Shown: positions 16,334 through 34,953 of the stretch, one piece after another
Position numbering within the stretch: position 1 is the first letter of the stretch
How the letters are laid out: the number at the start of each line of letters is the position of its first letter
Made by a program: the position numbers and the translations under genes
NCBI GenBank assembly: GCA_017882615.1
Contig: JADGPD010000010.1
Span: 1-45,660 of the forward strand
Direction of reading: 5' to 3'
From: Thermoleophilia bacterium
GTDB lineage: Bacteria > Actinomycetota > Thermoleophilia > Gaiellales > Gaiellaceae
Length of the DNA stretch: 45,660 nucleotides
The notes under the pieces: model-generated
Seen by the model: the letters and a program-made list of their open reading frames with translations, nothing else
Databases searched by the model: none
Told to the model about the DNA's origin: nothing

Positions 16334-16439
16334 GGATCCTCCTTGCGAAAGGGTGGCCATTTTCGCTACCGTTGAGAGTTGCGCCACGTTCCGCCTGTCC
16401 GCATTTTCTGTTAGACGCCGTTAAGGGAGGCTGTCTCAT

Positions 16440-20089
<3,650 letters not shown>

Positions 20090-20090
<1 letters not shown>

Positions 20091-20190
20091 TGGTCAACCA
20101 GACGAAATTGCAAGCACGACACAGAGAGAGCGGGGGACAGAAGTTGCGCACCCTTAGAGAGGCCGCCGGCGCGGTCGGAGGTAGGCGGAA

Positions 20191-20194
<4 letters not shown>
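20090..20194 (+). CDS. possible 34-residue basic peptide between rpoB and rpoC
   Basis: An ATG overlapping the rpoB stop (TGATG) opens a 34-codon frame, [18 protein letters not shown] and on to AVGGRRK. It ends with a TGA overlapping the rpoC start (ATGA). The frame thus exactly fills the gap and could carry ribosomes from rpoB to rpoC. It has ten Lys/Arg residues. Against it: codons such as AAA, TTG, CAA and AGA are unlike the neighbours, and the gap might be plain leader. No family recognised. Confidence 0.3.
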
Positions 20195-24735
<4,541 letters not shown>

Positions 24736-24745
24736 GCAGCGAATG

Positions 24746-24792
24746 CGAAGGGGTAGCCGCTAGGTCGAGCCGATCTCGCGACTACCCCTTCG
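24746..24792 (+). terminator. hairpin terminator after rpoC
   Basis: CGAAGGGGTAG (24746-24756) pairs perfectly over eleven bases with CTACCCCTTCG (24782-24792), with a small inner CGAG/CTCG stem in the loop. There is no T run, as is common for GC-rich actinobacterial terminators. Confidence 0.7.
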
Positions 24793-24796
24793 ATAC

Positions 24797-24942
24797 TCGC
24801 GAATGCAGGCGTTTCCGGCGCGATCGGAGTTACTAGGCGTACGGATTCCCGAAGCGCCAGTGTGAGACTCCGGCTCTGCGCTAACCTGTCTTCCTGCCGG
24901 CTCAACCATCAGGTCGGAAGCAGGCAGAGGGGCGGTGGCCGT
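24797..24942 (+). other. non-coding spacer with nested inverted repeats
   Basis: The gap between the rpoC terminator and the rpsL promoter holds no supported gene. It can fold into two nested hairpins. The first pairs CGGAGT (24825-24830) with ACTCCG (24867-24872), and inside it ACT-GGCG with CGCC-AGT. The second pairs CTCTG (24874-24878) with CAGAG (24925-24929), and inside it CCTGC (24893-24897) with GCAGG (24920-24924). Whether it is transcribed is unknown. Confidence 0.4.
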
Positions 24943-24971
24943 TTGACGCTAGAGCTGGCCTCCGCTAGCAT
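24943..24971 (+). promoter_or_regulatory. predicted promoter for the rpsL-rpsG-fusA-tuf operon
   Basis: TTGACG (24943-24948) and TAGCAT (24966-24971) are spaced by exactly 17 bases. The start point would be near 24978, leaving a leader of about 60 bases with the hairpin below. Confidence 0.7.
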
Positions 24972-24983
24972 CCGCAGTCCGGT

Positions 24984-25005
24984 TGGCGGGTCGTCGCCCG
25001 CCGGC
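24984..25005 (+). promoter_or_regulatory. GC-rich hairpin in the rpsL leader
   Basis: GGCGGG and CCCGCC form a six-pair stem around TCGTCG, followed by GGCCTTTGC. It sits near the 5' end of the str operon message and could be an attenuator or an autogenous control site. No match to a known S7 or S12 leader was recognised. Confidence 0.45.
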
Positions 25006-25039
25006 CTTTGCTGTGTAAGAAGGCAATCGCACAGACTCT

Positions 25040-25408
25040 ATGCCCACCATAAATCAACTCATCCGCAAGGGTCGCGTCTCGAAAAAGACGAAGACTAAGA
25101 CGCCCGCGCTCCGGAATGCTCCGCAGAAGCGCGGCGTCTGCACACGCGTTTACACAACCACGCCGAAGAAGCCGAACTCCGCGCTGCGCAAGGTCGCGCG
25201 CGTCCGCCTGACGAACGGCATGGAAGTCACGACCTACATTCCCGGCGAGGGTCACAACCTGCAGGAGCACTCGGTTGTGCTGATCCGCGGCGGTCGCGTC
25301 AAGGACCTGCCGGGCATTCGCTACAAGGTGGTTCGGGCCGCCCTCGACACGTCGGGTGTCGGCGATCGTCGCCAGGGTCGTTCGAAGTACGGCGCCAAGA
25401 GGCCATAG
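25040..25408 (+). CDS. rpsL: 30S ribosomal protein uS12
   Basis: A 122-residue protein of the decoding centre. [11 protein letters not shown] (about 41-51) and [11 protein letters not shown] (about 86-96) are the two conserved loops. Lys 43 and Lys 88, where streptomycin resistance changes occur, have the sensitive form. No ribosome site of normal quality precedes the ATG; the nearest AAGAAGG is about 15 bases away. It heads the str operon. Confidence 0.97.
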   Translation: MPTINQLIRKGRVSKKTKTKTPALRNAPQKRGVCTRVYTTTPKKPNSALRKVARVRLTNGMEVTTYIPGEGHNLQEHSVVLIRGGRVKDLPGIRYKVVRAALDTSGVGDRRQGRSKYGAKRP

Positions 25409-25414
25409 GTAACG

Positions 25415-25885
25415 ATGCCGCGCCGTGCAGAGATAAAGCCCCGAACGATCGAGCCCGACCCGGTCTTCAATTCTCGCCTCGTTGCCCAGGTGATCAACCG
25501 GGTGATGCGCGAGGGCAAGCGCTCGATGGCCGAGAAGGTCGTCTACGACGCGCTCTCGATCGTTTCCGAGCGCACCGGGAAGCCCCCGGTAGAGGTGCTC
25601 GAGCAAGCGATCAAGACGCTGACGCCGGTGCTCGAGGTTCGAGGACGCCGGGTCGGCGGCGCCAACTACCAGGTTCCCGTCGAGGTTCCGCCTAGGCGCG
25701 CACGTACGCTCGCTGTTCGCTGGCTCGTCACGTTCGCCCGCCAGCGCCGTGAGAAGCGGATGCCGGACAAGCTCGCCGGCGAGCTTCTCGACGCGCTCGA
25801 GCAGCAGGGCGGCGCCTTCAAGCGCAAGGACGACATCTACAGAATGGCGCAGGCCAACCGGGCCTTTGCGCACTACCGCTGGTGA
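25415..25885 (+). CDS. rpsG: 30S ribosomal protein uS7
   Basis: A 156-residue primary 16S rRNA-binding protein that nucleates the 30S head. [18 protein letters not shown] at the start and [15 protein letters not shown] near residue 77 are diagnostic. It ends in the short form RAFAHYRW. It starts six bases after rpsL, and its stop overlaps the fusA ATG (TGATG). S7 is the usual autogenous repressor of the str operon. Confidence 0.97.
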   Translation: MPRRAEIKPRTIEPDPVFNSRLVAQVINRVMREGKRSMAEKVVYDALSIVSERTGKPPVEVLEQAIKTLTPVLEVRGRRVGGANYQVPVEVPPRRARTLAVRWLVTFARQRREKRMPDKLAGELLDALEQQGGAFKRKDDIYRMAQANRAFAHYRW

Positions 25886-27984
25886 TGGCCACGATGACGA
25901 AGACCAGCGCGGCCGCGGGCCTCGAGAATGTGCGCAATATCGGCATCATGGCGCACATCGACGCCGGTAAGACGACGACGACCGAGCGCATCCTTTATTA
26001 CACCGGCCGCACACACAAGATGGGCGAGGTGCACGAAGGCGCCGCGACCATGGACTGGATGGCCCAGGAGCAGGAGCGCGGCATCACGATCACGTCCGCG
26101 GCGACTACTGCGGAGTGGCGCGGTTTTCGTATCAACATCATCGATACGCCCGGGCACGTGGACTTTACGATGGAGGTGGAGCGCAGCCTGCGAGTTCTCG
26201 ACGGCGCGGTCGCCGTGTTCGATGCCGTAGCCGGCGTTCAGCCTCAGTCCGAGACGGTTTGGCGCCAGGCCGACCACTACGAAGTGCCGCGTATCGCCTT
26301 CATCAACAAGATGGATCGCACCGGCGCTGACTTTTTCGCCTCGGTCAAGTCGATGGTCGATCGCCTGGGAGCGGTTCCCGTTCCGGTGCAGATCCCGATC
26401 GGGCAGGAGGATCGCCACCTCGGTGTCGTCGATCTGGTCGAGATGCAGGGCATCGTCTGGAACGATCAGCTGGGCGAGACCCCGGAGATCATCGAGATCC
26501 CGGCCGAGCTCGCCGAGCAGGCGCATACCTATCACCACCTGTTGATCGACAGGGTCGCCGAGTTCGACGACGAGCTGATGGAGACCTACGTCGAAGACGA
26601 GGAGTCCGTAACCCCCGACATGCTTCGTCGTGCGCTTCGCGCCGGCACTCTGGCCAACGGCGTTACGCCTGTTCTGCTTGGCTCCGCCTTCAAGAACAAG
26701 GGCGTGCAGCCACTTCTCGACGCGGTTGTCGAGTACTTACCGAGCCCGCTGGACGTTCCGCCGGTGCATGGCATCGAGCCCAAGAGCGGCGAAGAGATGG
26801 AGCGCGCAGCCTCCGAGGACGAGCCCTTTACGGCGCTCGCCTTCAAGGTCATGTCCGATCCTTTCGTCGGCAAGCTCACTTACTTCCGTGTCTACGCCGG
26901 CAAGGCCAAGACCGGCCAGCGCGTGCTCAACGCCTCGAACGGCAGGACCGAGCGCATCGGTCGCATCCTTCAGATGCACGCCAATCACCGCGAGGAGCGG
27001 GCTGAGATCGGCCCCGGCGAGATCGCAGCCGCGGTCGGGCTCAAGTTCACGACCACGGGCGACACGCTGACGGGCGAGAAGCAGCCGATGCTGCTGGAGA
27101 CGATGACCATCCCCGACCCCGTCATCTTCATCGCCATCGAGCCCAAGACCAAGGCCGATCAGGACAAGCTCACAAACGCCCTCGCGCGTCTAGCTGAAGA
27201 GGACCCGACCTTCCTCGTCCGTCAGGACGAGGAAACCGGGCAGACGATCATCGCCGGCATGGGCGAGTTGCACCTGGAGATCATCGTCGATCGGCTGATG
27301 CGCGAGTTCAACGTCGAAGCCAACATCGGCCGGCCGCAGGTCGCATATCGCGAGACAGTCTCCAAAAAGGCGGAAAAGATTCGCGGCAAGTTCGTTCGCC
27401 AGACCGGTGGCTCGGGTCAGTACGGCGACGTCGTCATCAATCTGGAGCCGACCGCTCCGGGAGAGGGCTACAGCTTCACCGACAAGATCGTCGGCGGGAA
27501 GATTCCCAAGGAGTACATCTCGTCCGTCAACGCCGGGATACAAGAGGCGATGGCGGCGGGCGTGCTGGCGGGCTATCCCGTCGTGGATGCCAAGGTCGAG
27601 TTGATCGACGGTTCCTACCACGAAGTCGACTCCAGTGAGCGCGCTTTCAAGATCGCAGGCTCAATCGCTTTCAAAGAGGCTATGAAGCGCGCCAATCCGA
27701 AACTTCTCGAGCCGACGATGGCCGTGGAAGTCGAGACTCCTGAGGACTATCTCGGCGACGTGATGGGCAACCTCAATGCTCGTCGCGGCCGCGTCGAAGA
27801 GCTCCAGCCGACGAAAACCGCCCAGCTGATCAAGGCCAGTGTGCCGCTGGGCGAGATGTTCGGCTACGCTACCGATCTTCGCTCGATGACACAGGGTCGG
27901 GCGACCTTCACCATGCAGTTCGACCACTACGCGGAAGTTCCTCAAGACCTTCTGCATAGTATGTTGCGAGACCGATCCAGCTAA
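25885..27984 (+). CDS. fusA: elongation factor G
   Basis: A 699-residue five-domain translocation GTPase. G motifs are AHIDAGKT (23-30), RGIT (65-68), DTPGH (87-91) and NKMD (about 141-144). Domain IV includes the [13 protein letters not shown] stretch. The ATG overlaps the rpsG stop by one base. A GTG directly before it would add one residue, so the exact start is uncertain by one codon. Length is normal. No fusidate-related change was judged from sequence alone. Confidence 0.97.
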   Translation: MATMTKTSAAAGLENVRNIGIMAHIDAGKTTTTERILYYTGRTHKMGEVHEGAATMDWMAQEQERGITITSAATTAEWRGFRINIIDTPGHVDFTMEVERSLRVLDGAVAVFDAVAGVQPQSETVWRQADHYEVPRIAFINKMDRTGADFFASVKSMVDRLGAVPVPVQIPIGQEDRHLGVVDLVEMQGIVWNDQLGETPEIIEIPAELAEQAHTYHHLLIDRVAEFDDELMETYVEDEESVTPDMLRRALRAGTLANGVTPVLLGSAFKNKGVQPLLDAVVEYLPSPLDVPPVHGIEPKSGEEMERAASEDEPFTALAFKVMSDPFVGKLTYFRVYAGKAKTGQRVLNASNGRTERIGRILQMHANHREERAEIGPGEIAAAVGLKFTTTGDTLTGEKQPMLLETMTIPDPVIFIAIEPKTKADQDKLTNALARLAEEDPTFLVRQDEETGQTIIAGMGELHLEIIVDRLMREFNVEANIGRPQVAYRETVSKKAEKIRGKFVRQTGGSGQYGDVVINLEPTAPGEGYSFTDKIVGGKIPKEYISSVNAGIQEAMAAGVLAGYPVVDAKVELIDGSYHEVDSSERAFKIAGSIAFKEAMKRANPKLLEPTMAVEVETPEDYLGDVMGNLNARRGRVEELQPTKTAQLIKASVPLGEMFGYATDLRSMTQGRATFTMQFDHYAEVPQDLLHSMLRDRSS

Positions 27985-28030
27985 AGATTCTCCACCAGTC
28001 AGACTAGGACGTTTTTCCGGAGGAAAAAAC

Positions 28031-29221
<1,191 letters not shown>

Positions 29222-29244
29222 GAGAGACAGGAAGCATTGAACGC

Positions 29245-29290
29245 GGGAGAGGTCGAAGCGGCGCCGGCTCGGCGCTCGGAGATCTCTCCC
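29245..29290 (+). promoter_or_regulatory. long hairpin leader in front of the S10 block
   Basis: GGGAGAGGTC (29245-29254) pairs with GATCTCTCCC (29281-29290), ten pairs with one G-U. Inside it GCGCCG (29261-29266) pairs with CGGCGC (29270-29275). It ends just before the rpsJ ribosome site CAGGAG and lies where the S10 leader, bound by L4 in enterobacteria, would be. Function is inference. Confidence 0.6.
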
Positions 29291-29310
29291 ATTAACCAGG
29301 AGCCGTAGGC

Positions 29311-29619
29311 TTGCCACAGCACAAGATCCGAATTCGCCTCAAGGGCTATGACTACCAGCAGCTCGACAAATCTGCCTCGCAGATCGTCGAGACGGCTCAG
29401 CGCACCGGTGCAACGATCACCGGGCCTGTTCCCCTGCCCACCGAGCGCAATGTCTATTGCGTGATCCGCAGTCCTTTCAAGGACAAGGATTCGCGCGAGC
29501 ATTTCGAGATACGGACGCACAAGCGCTTGATCGACATTCACTCACCCACGCCGAAGACGGTCGACTCGCTGATGCGGCTCGACTTGCCGGCGGGCGTCGA
29601 CATCGAGATCAAGCTCTAG
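29311..29619 (+). CDS. rpsJ: 30S ribosomal protein uS10
   Basis: A 102-residue protein of the 30S head, also NusE in antitermination. It begins with TTG at 29311, eight bases after CAGGAG, giving [20 protein letters not shown]. Conserved [20 protein letters not shown] follows. First gene of the S10 block, 89 bases after tuf, with a strong hairpin in between. Confidence 0.97.
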   Translation: MPQHKIRIRLKGYDYQQLDKSASQIVETAQRTGATITGPVPLPTERNVYCVIRSPFKDKDSREHFEIRTHKRLIDIHSPTPKTVDSLMRLDLPAGVDIEIKL

Positions 29620-29636
29620 GTGGACTGGAAGAGAAC

Positions 29637-30257
29637 GTGAAAGGCATAGTCGGCAAGAAGCTCGGGATGACCCAGCTCTTCGATCCGGAGAGCGGCGTCG
29701 TCACGTCCGTGACCGTGATCGAAGCCGGTCCCTGTCCGGTCGTGCACGTGAGGAAGCCCGAGACAGACGGCTACGAGGCAATTCAGCTCGCGTTCGAGCC
29801 GGTCGCCGAGCGCAAGATCACGAAGGGCGAGCTCGGTCACCTGCGCAAGACCGGCGCCGGCGCGCATCGCCACCTGGTCGAGTTCCGCGGCCCGAGTGAA
29901 CTGGCCAGCGGAGACACTGTTACCGTCGCGATCTTCCAGCCCGGCGACAAGATCAAGGTTTCGGGCATCTCGATCGGCAAGGGTTACCAGGGTACGATCA
30001 AGCGTCACAACTTCGCCAGCGGCCCCAAGTCGCACGGCTCGCACAACGTCCGCAAGCCGGGCTCGATCGGCGCCTCCGCCTGGCCGTCACGCGTCATGAA
30101 GGGCATGAAGATGGCCGGGCGCATGGGTGGCAAGCGGGCCACGCAGGTCGGCCTTACGGTGCACGAGGTCGACGCGGAACAGAACGTGATCATGGTCAAG
30201 GGCGCCGTGCCCGGTCCGAAGAACGGCATCGTCGAGATTCGCGAGGAGGCGAGATGA
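29637..30257 (+). CDS. rplC: 50S ribosomal protein uL3
   Basis: A 206-residue early assembly protein reaching toward the peptidyl transferase centre. It starts MKGIVGKKLGMTQLF from a GTG at 29637, after GGAAGAG. The finger segment HGSHNVRKPGSIGASAWPSR and MAGRMGGKRATQVGLTVH are conserved. An open frame upstream to 29457 only overlaps rpsJ. It overlaps rplD by ATGA. Confidence 0.97.
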   Translation: MKGIVGKKLGMTQLFDPESGVVTSVTVIEAGPCPVVHVRKPETDGYEAIQLAFEPVAERKITKGELGHLRKTGAGAHRHLVEFRGPSELASGDTVTVAIFQPGDKIKVSGISIGKGYQGTIKRHNFASGPKSHGSHNVRKPGSIGASAWPSRVMKGMKMAGRMGGKRATQVGLTVHEVDAEQNVIMVKGAVPGPKNGIVEIREEAR

Positions 30258-30928
30258 GCCCCGAGCAAGCGCCCGAGAGCAAGCTCAAAGCTCCGCTCCT
30301 CAAGCTCGGAAAAGCTGCGGGCGAGGTTTCGTTGAGCCAGACCGTGTTTTCCGCCGAGGCCAAGCCGCACCTGCTGCATCAGGCTGTTCGCGCCGAGCTG
30401 GCGGCGGCGCGTCAAGGTACGCGCGGAGCCAAGAGCCGCGGGCTGGTCGCCGGCGGGCGCTCCAAGCCCTGGCGCCAGAAGGGCACCGGCCGGGCGCGAG
30501 CGGGAACTACGCGGGCGCCTCACTGGACGGGCGGCGGCGTCGCCTTCGCACCCGTTGCCCGCGACTTCGGCTTCAAGGTCAATCGCAAGGAACGCCGCGC
30601 CGCATTCGCAGGAGCGCTCTCGGAGCACGCCCGCCGCGGCTCGATCGCCGTCGTCGACGGAGCCGCCATTAGCGAGCCCTCGACGAAGAAGGCGCTCGAG
30701 TTGCTCGCCGGCTGGGAGCACGCGCTTCCGCTACTGATCGTCGTTCAGCCCGACGAAGAGGCGCTTGTAAAGAGCGTCCGCAACCTTCCCCGCACGTTGG
30801 TCGTCCCGGCCAGCGAGCTGGGAGTCGCGGCTCTGGTCTGGGCGCGCTCGCTCTTGGTCAGCGAAGCCGCGCTACCGCTGGTTCTAACCAAGGCCGAGGC
30901 CGCTCCGCGCAAGGGAGAGTCGAAGTGA
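30254..30928 (+). CDS. rplD: 50S ribosomal protein uL4
   Basis: A 224-residue protein lining the exit tunnel. The tunnel loop includes RSKPWRQKGTGRARAG (about 73-88), then HWTGGGVAFAP. In enterobacteria L4 also represses the S10 operon through the leader; that role here is open. Its start overlaps the rplC stop and its stop overlaps the rplW GTG. The N-terminal 20 residues differ from common uL4. Confidence 0.96.
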   Translation: MSPEQAPESKLKAPLLKLGKAAGEVSLSQTVFSAEAKPHLLHQAVRAELAAARQGTRGAKSRGLVAGGRSKPWRQKGTGRARAGTTRAPHWTGGGVAFAPVARDFGFKVNRKERRAAFAGALSEHARRGSIAVVDGAAISEPSTKKALELLAGWEHALPLLIVVQPDEEALVKSVRNLPRTLVVPASELGVAALVWARSLLVSEAALPLVLTKAEAAPRKGESK

Positions 30929-31221
30929 AGCTCGACCCAACCCAGATTCTGATCGCGCCTGTGGTCTCCGAGAAGAGCTACCACATGATCAACACGCGCC
31001 AGTACTGCTTCCGCGTTCACCAAGACGCCCACAAATTGCAGATACGCCAGGCCGTGGAGGCGCAGTTCGACGTCGAGGTCGAGTCGGTCAACATCGTCTC
31101 GGTCCCGTCCAAGCCGAAGCGGCGCGGCCGGAGCAGCGGCCGCCGACCCGGCTGGAAGAAGGCCATCGTGAAGCTGCGCGAGGGCCACTCGATCGAGATC
31201 TTCCAGGGCGCGCAGGTCTAG
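30925..31221 (+). CDS. rplW: 50S ribosomal protein uL23
   Basis: A 98-residue protein at the tunnel exit, docking site for SRP and trigger factor. It starts MKLDPTQILIAPVVSEKSY from a GTG overlapping the rplD stop. RVHQDAHKLQIRQAVEAQF and a basic loop (KPKRRGRSSGRRPGWKK) are typical. Standard length. Confidence 0.96.
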   Translation: MKLDPTQILIAPVVSEKSYHMINTRQYCFRVHQDAHKLQIRQAVEAQFDVEVESVNIVSVPSKPKRRGRSSGRRPGWKKAIVKLREGHSIEIFQGAQV

Positions 31222-31239
31222 CAGAGAGGATCGAGCGAG

Positions 31240-32085
31240 ATGGCCGTACGCAGATATAAACCCACCACCCCCGGACGCCGTTTCATGTCGGTTGCGACCT
31301 TCGACGAGGTCACCAAGACGACGCCCGAGAAGAGCCTGCTCGAGCCCTTGAAGAAGCAGGGTGGGCGCAACGTCTACGGCCGTATCACCACTCGCCATCA
31401 GGGTGGTGGCCACAAGCGCCGCTACCGCTTGATCGACTTCAAGCGGCTCAAGGACGGCGTTCCGGCCAAGGTGGCCGCAATCGAGTACGACCCCAACCGT
31501 TCGGCCCGCATAGCTCTGCTCCACTACGTCGACGGCGCCAAGGCCTACATCCTGGCTCCGGCCGGCCTGATCGTGGGCGCCACCGTCGAGTCGGGCCCGA
31601 GCGCCGACATCAAGCCGGGCAATGCCTTGCCGATCGCCAACATTCCAACCGGCACGATGCTGCACAACGTCGAGCTGAAGCCGGGCAAGGGCGGCCAGAT
31701 CGCTCGCAGCGCCGGCGCCAGTGTCCAACTCGTCGCCAAGGACGACCCTTACGGCGTGCTGCGTCTCCCCTCGGGCGAGATGCGCCGCGTACCGCTAACC
31801 TGCCGGGCCACGATCGGTCAGGTTGGCAACGTCGACCACTCGAACATCACCATCGGCAAAGCGGGACGCAACCGCTGGCGTGGAAAGCGCCCAACCGTGC
31901 GTGGATCGGCCATGAACCCGGTTGACCATCCGCACGGCGGCGGCGAGGGCAAGTCGAAGGGCGGGCGCCATCCGGTTACCCCGTGGGGCGTGCCGACGCT
32001 CGGTAAGCGCACTCGCCACAAGCACAAGGAATCGAACAAGTTGATCGTCCGTCCGCGCAGGCGCGGCAAGGAAAGAAGCCGCTAG
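31240..32085 (+). CDS. rplB: 50S ribosomal protein uL2
   Basis: A 281-residue protein near the peptidyl transferase centre. Conserved segments are [36 protein letters not shown] and [14 protein letters not shown], which carries the conserved histidine. AGAGAGGA at 31223-31230 gives a ribosome site for the ATG. Regular length and ends. Confidence 0.98.
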   Translation: MAVRRYKPTTPGRRFMSVATFDEVTKTTPEKSLLEPLKKQGGRNVYGRITTRHQGGGHKRRYRLIDFKRLKDGVPAKVAAIEYDPNRSARIALLHYVDGAKAYILAPAGLIVGATVESGPSADIKPGNALPIANIPTGTMLHNVELKPGKGGQIARSAGASVQLVAKDDPYGVLRLPSGEMRRVPLTCRATIGQVGNVDHSNITIGKAGRNRWRGKRPTVRGSAMNPVDHPHGGGEGKSKGGRHPVTPWGVPTLGKRTRHKHKESNKLIVRPRRRGKERSR

Positions 32086-32135
32086 CCCGCCGGGCGCGCG
32101 TGCTGTCGAGAACGAGTCAGAGAGGGATTTAGAGC

Positions 32136-32420
32136 GTGAGCAGATCGTCGAAAAAGGGGCCGTTCGTGGAAGAGCGCCTGTTGGCGCGGGTCAAGAGCAT
32201 GAACGACACCGGCAGCAAGCAGGTCATCAAGACCTGGTCGCGCGCCTCGACCATCTTCCCGGAGATGGTTGGGCACACGATCGCCGTTTACGACGGGCGC
32301 AAGCACGTGCCGGTGTTCATCGACGAGGCCATGGTTGGACACAAGCTGGGCGAGTTCGCCCTCACGCGCACTTTCCGCGGCCACGCCGGCGACCGGCAAG
32401 CGAAGGTCAAGAGAAACTGA
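32136..32420 (+). CDS. rpsS: 30S ribosomal protein uS19
   Basis: A 94-residue head protein starting [16 protein letters not shown] from GTG at 32136, after AGAGGG. The conserved [20 protein letters not shown] and [13 protein letters not shown] follow. It precedes rplV by ten bases. Confidence 0.97.
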   Translation: MSRSSKKGPFVEERLLARVKSMNDTGSKQVIKTWSRASTIFPEMVGHTIAVYDGRKHVPVFIDEAMVGHKLGEFALTRTFRGHAGDRQAKVKRN

Positions 32421-32430
32421 GACAGGCGAG

Positions 32431-33033
32431 ATGGCACAGGCACAAACACAGACAATCCGCGAAGTACGGGCCCAAGCAAAGTGGGTTCACTGCTCGGCGC
32501 GCAAGGCGCGACTCGTGCTGGACGCGATCCGTGGCCGCAGCGTGCCCGAGGCGCGAACCGTTCTCGCCTTCTCGACCCGGGACGTCGCGCGCGACATCGA
32601 CAAGGTCCTGCGCTCGGCCGTTGCCAACGCCGAGGCCAATCACGGCTTCTACGGCGACGAGATGGTCATCTCGGCCTGCTTCGCCGACGAAGGCCCGGTC
32701 TTGAAGCGCTGGAAGCCGCGCGCTCGCGGCCGCGCCGATCGCATGATCAAGGGGACCTGCCACATCACGATCAGGCTTGCATCGCTCACCCCGCCGCACG
32801 AGATCGTCAAGCCGGCGAAGCCGGCCGCGACGAGCGCGTCCGCGCCGAGCGAGGCGCCCGAGTCGACCGTTGCGGGAACCCCCGCAGAGACTGAGGCAAG
32901 CGCGGTAGAGGCCAAGCCGAAGGCGCCGAGGAAGGCAGCCCTCAAACCACGCGCAAAGAAAACCGACAAGGGCGAGGCCAAGCCGAAAGCGGCAAGGAAG
33001 CGCAAGCCCTCGAGCAAGAAGACAGAGGAGTAG
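32431..33033 (+). CDS. rplV: 50S ribosomal protein uL22 with long C-terminal tail
   Basis: A 200-residue protein whose first 120 residues are normal uL22: [20 protein letters not shown], and the tunnel hairpin segment [19 protein letters not shown]. From about residue 120 to the end (32791-33030) there is an extra tail rich in Lys, Ala, Glu and Pro, ending [12 protein letters not shown]. Standard uL22 is 110-130 residues. The ATG at 32431 matches the family start; the longer open frame from 32269 overlaps rpsS and is not coding. It lies two bases before rpsC. Confidence 0.96.
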   Translation: MAQAQTQTIREVRAQAKWVHCSARKARLVLDAIRGRSVPEARTVLAFSTRDVARDIDKVLRSAVANAEANHGFYGDEMVISACFADEGPVLKRWKPRARGRADRMIKGTCHITIRLASLTPPHEIVKPAKPAATSASAPSEAPESTVAGTPAETEASAVEAKPKAPRKAALKPRAKKTDKGEAKPKAARKRKPSSKKTEE

Positions 33034-33035
33034 GG

Positions 33036-34331
33036 ATGGGTCAGAAGGTTCACCCGGGCGGTTTGCGCGTCGGCGTCATCCAGAACTGGAAGTCGAACTG
33101 GTTCGCCGGCCCGAAGGAGTTCTCGAGTTGGCTGATCGAGGACGTGCAGATCCGCGATCACATCTACGGCAAGCTCGCGCACGCCGGGCTTTCGGACATC
33201 CTCATCCGCAAGGACAAGCAGCGCGTCACCGTGGATATCTACACGGCTCGCCCGGGCATCGTGATCGGCAAGTCGGGCGTCGAGGTGGACGCTCTGCGCC
33301 GCGAGCTGCACGCCATCACGCACAAGAACGTTCACATCAACATCAACGAGATCAAGCGTCCCGAGCTCGATGCGAAGCTAGTCGCCCAGTCGGTTGCAGA
33401 GCAGCTCCAGAACCGGGTCAGCTTCCGCCGCGCGATGAAGCGCGCGCTTGCCTCGGGCATTCGCTCGGGCGCCCAGGGAATCAAGATCGCCTGCTCGGGG
33501 CGGCTCGGCGGCACCGAGATGAGCCGATCGGAGAGCTACTCCGAGGGCCGCGTTCCGCTGCACACGATCCGAGCCGATATCGACTACGGCTTCACCGAAG
33601 CACGTACGACGTTCGGGCGAATCGGCGTCAAGGTTTGGATCAACAAGGGCGAGATCATGCCCGAAGGCTATGAAGGCCTCCAGGGCGGTCGCGAGTCGCG
33701 GCTGGGCGAGCAGGACCAGGCCCGGCGCAGGGGCTCCGGCGGCGGCGAGGGGCTGGCCGGTGGTCGCGACGGTGGTCGCGGGCGCAGCGTCGACCGAGAA
33801 GGATTAGGACCAGTGCGCAAGAGCCGTCGTTCCGGCGCGCGCGGTCAAGGACGTCCGGGGGGCCGCCCGCGTCCCGACGCCTCGGCCAAGCCGGGCGAGG
33901 CGGCAGCCTCGGCCAAGCCGGTCGAAGCGGCGCCGCAGGCTGCGGCGGTCACCGAGCCCGTAACCCCGGTCGAGGCGACCGAGGCCGTAGTCGCGAAGCC
34001 CGAGGTCAAGGCCGAGAAGCCCAAGACCGCCGCCAAGGAGCCGAAGGCAACGGCCGCCAAGGCCAAGCCCGCCGAGCCAAAGGCAACGGCCGCCAAGGCC
34101 AAGCCGGCTACCGCCAAGGCCAAGCCGGCCGCTCCGAAGGCAAAGCCGGAGGCAGACGAGAAGACAGCGGCCGCTAAGGCCAAGCCCGCCGACGAGAAGG
34201 CGAAGCCGGCCGCGAAGAAAGCTCCGGCAAAGAGCAAGGCAAAGGCCTCCGAGCCCGAGACTCCGAGCAAGCCGGCCGCCAAGCGGGCGCCCCGCAAGAA
34301 GTCCGAGACCGAGACCAAGGGTGAGAGCTAG
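33036..34331 (+). CDS. rpsC: 30S ribosomal protein uS3 with about 220-residue tail
   Basis: Residues 1-211 are normal uS3: [18 protein letters not shown], a KH domain with [13 protein letters not shown] (about 74-86), and [19 protein letters not shown]. The remaining 220 residues start with a Gly/Arg-rich part ([16 protein letters not shown]). They become a Lys/Ala/Pro repeat region with AKAKPA-type units (about 340-431), similar to histone H1-like tails. Common uS3 is 210-280 residues. The tail frame keeps high third-position GC and ends one base inside the rplP GTG (TAGTG), so it is genuine coding sequence. Confidence 0.96.
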   Translation: MGQKVHPGGLRVGVIQNWKSNWFAGPKEFSSWLIEDVQIRDHIYGKLAHAGLSDILIRKDKQRVTVDIYTARPGIVIGKSGVEVDALRRELHAITHKNVHININEIKRPELDAKLVAQSVAEQLQNRVSFRRAMKRALASGIRSGAQGIKIACSGRLGGTEMSRSESYSEGRVPLHTIRADIDYGFTEARTTFGRIGVKVWINKGEIMPEGYEGLQGGRESRLGEQDQARRRGSGGGEGLAGGRDGGRGRSVDREGLGPVRKSRRSGARGQGRPGGRPRPDASAKPGEAAASAKPVEAAPQAAAVTEPVTPVEATEAVVAKPEVKAEKPKTAAKEPKATAAKAKPAEPKATAAKAKPATAKAKPAAPKAKPEADEKTAAAKAKPADEKAKPAAKKAPAKSKAKASEPETPSKPAAKRAPRKKSETETKGES

Positions 34332-34756
34332 TGCTACTTCCACGCAAGACCAAGTTTCGCAAGATGCACCGTGGGCGGCGGCGTGGCTATTCCAAGGGCC
34401 AGACGACCGTGCAGTTCGGCGACTACGGGCTCAAGGCACTCGACGCCGGTTGGATTACCAACCGGCAGATCGAAGCTGCTCGTATCGCCATGACACGTAA
34501 GATCAAGCGCGGCGGCAAGGTCTGGATCAACGTCTTCCCCGACAAGACCTACACCAAGAAGCCGGCCGAGACGCGCATGGGCAAGGGCAAGGGGTCGCCT
34601 GAGGGATGGGTGGCCGTGATCAAGCCCGGGCGAGTCATGTTCGAGCTGGCCGGGGTTGCCGAACCGCTTGCGAAAGAGGCGCTGCGGCTGGCAGGCCAGA
34701 AGCTTGCCGTCAAGACGAAGATCGTCGCGCGGGAGAGTGGTCCATATGAAAGCTAA
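34331..34756 (+). CDS. rplP: 50S ribosomal protein uL16
   Basis: A 141-residue protein at the A-site tRNA elbow. [19 protein letters not shown] starts it from a GTG overlapping the rpsC stop. [20 protein letters not shown] (about 83-102) is the conserved loop. It overlaps rpmC by eleven bases. Confidence 0.97.
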   Translation: MLLPRKTKFRKMHRGRRRGYSKGQTTVQFGDYGLKALDAGWITNRQIEAARIAMTRKIKRGGKVWINVFPDKTYTKKPAETRMGKGKGSPEGWVAVIKPGRVMFELAGVAEPLAKEALRLAGQKLAVKTKIVARESGPYES

Positions 34757-34949
34757 GGAGATACGCGAGCTGAGCGACGAAGAGCTGGAGCGGAAGTTGA
34801 CAGACACCCGCCAGGAGCTCTTCAACCTTCGCTTCCAGTCTGTGACGGGTGCGCTGGAGAACCCGGCGCGGATCACGCTCGTGAAGCGTGACATCGCGCG
34901 CATCATCACGATTCGCGCTGAGCGCCAAGCGGCGCCGGAGAGGCAATAA
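34746..34949 (+). CDS. rpmC: 50S ribosomal protein uL29
   Basis: A 67-residue helical hairpin protein near the tunnel exit: [18 protein letters not shown] and [16 protein letters not shown]. The ATG at 34746 lies inside the end of rplP, so translation is probably coupled. A longer open frame upstream is overlap only. Confidence 0.96.
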   Translation: MKAKEIRELSDEELERKLTDTRQELFNLRFQSVTGALENPARITLVKRDIARIITIRAERQAAPERQ

Positions 34950-34953
34950 GTAG

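Noticed and set aside
24905-24932. SRP-RNA-like CAGGTCGGAAGCAGGCAG
   Set aside because: The GGAA loop region lacks the paired GG/CC and AGCAG internal loop of SRP helix 8; resemblance is partial.
33036-34331. Frameshift or fusion artefact as explanation of the long uS3
   Set aside because: The frame stays open with consistent third-position GC and meets the rplP start at a one-base overlap, as expected for an intact gene.
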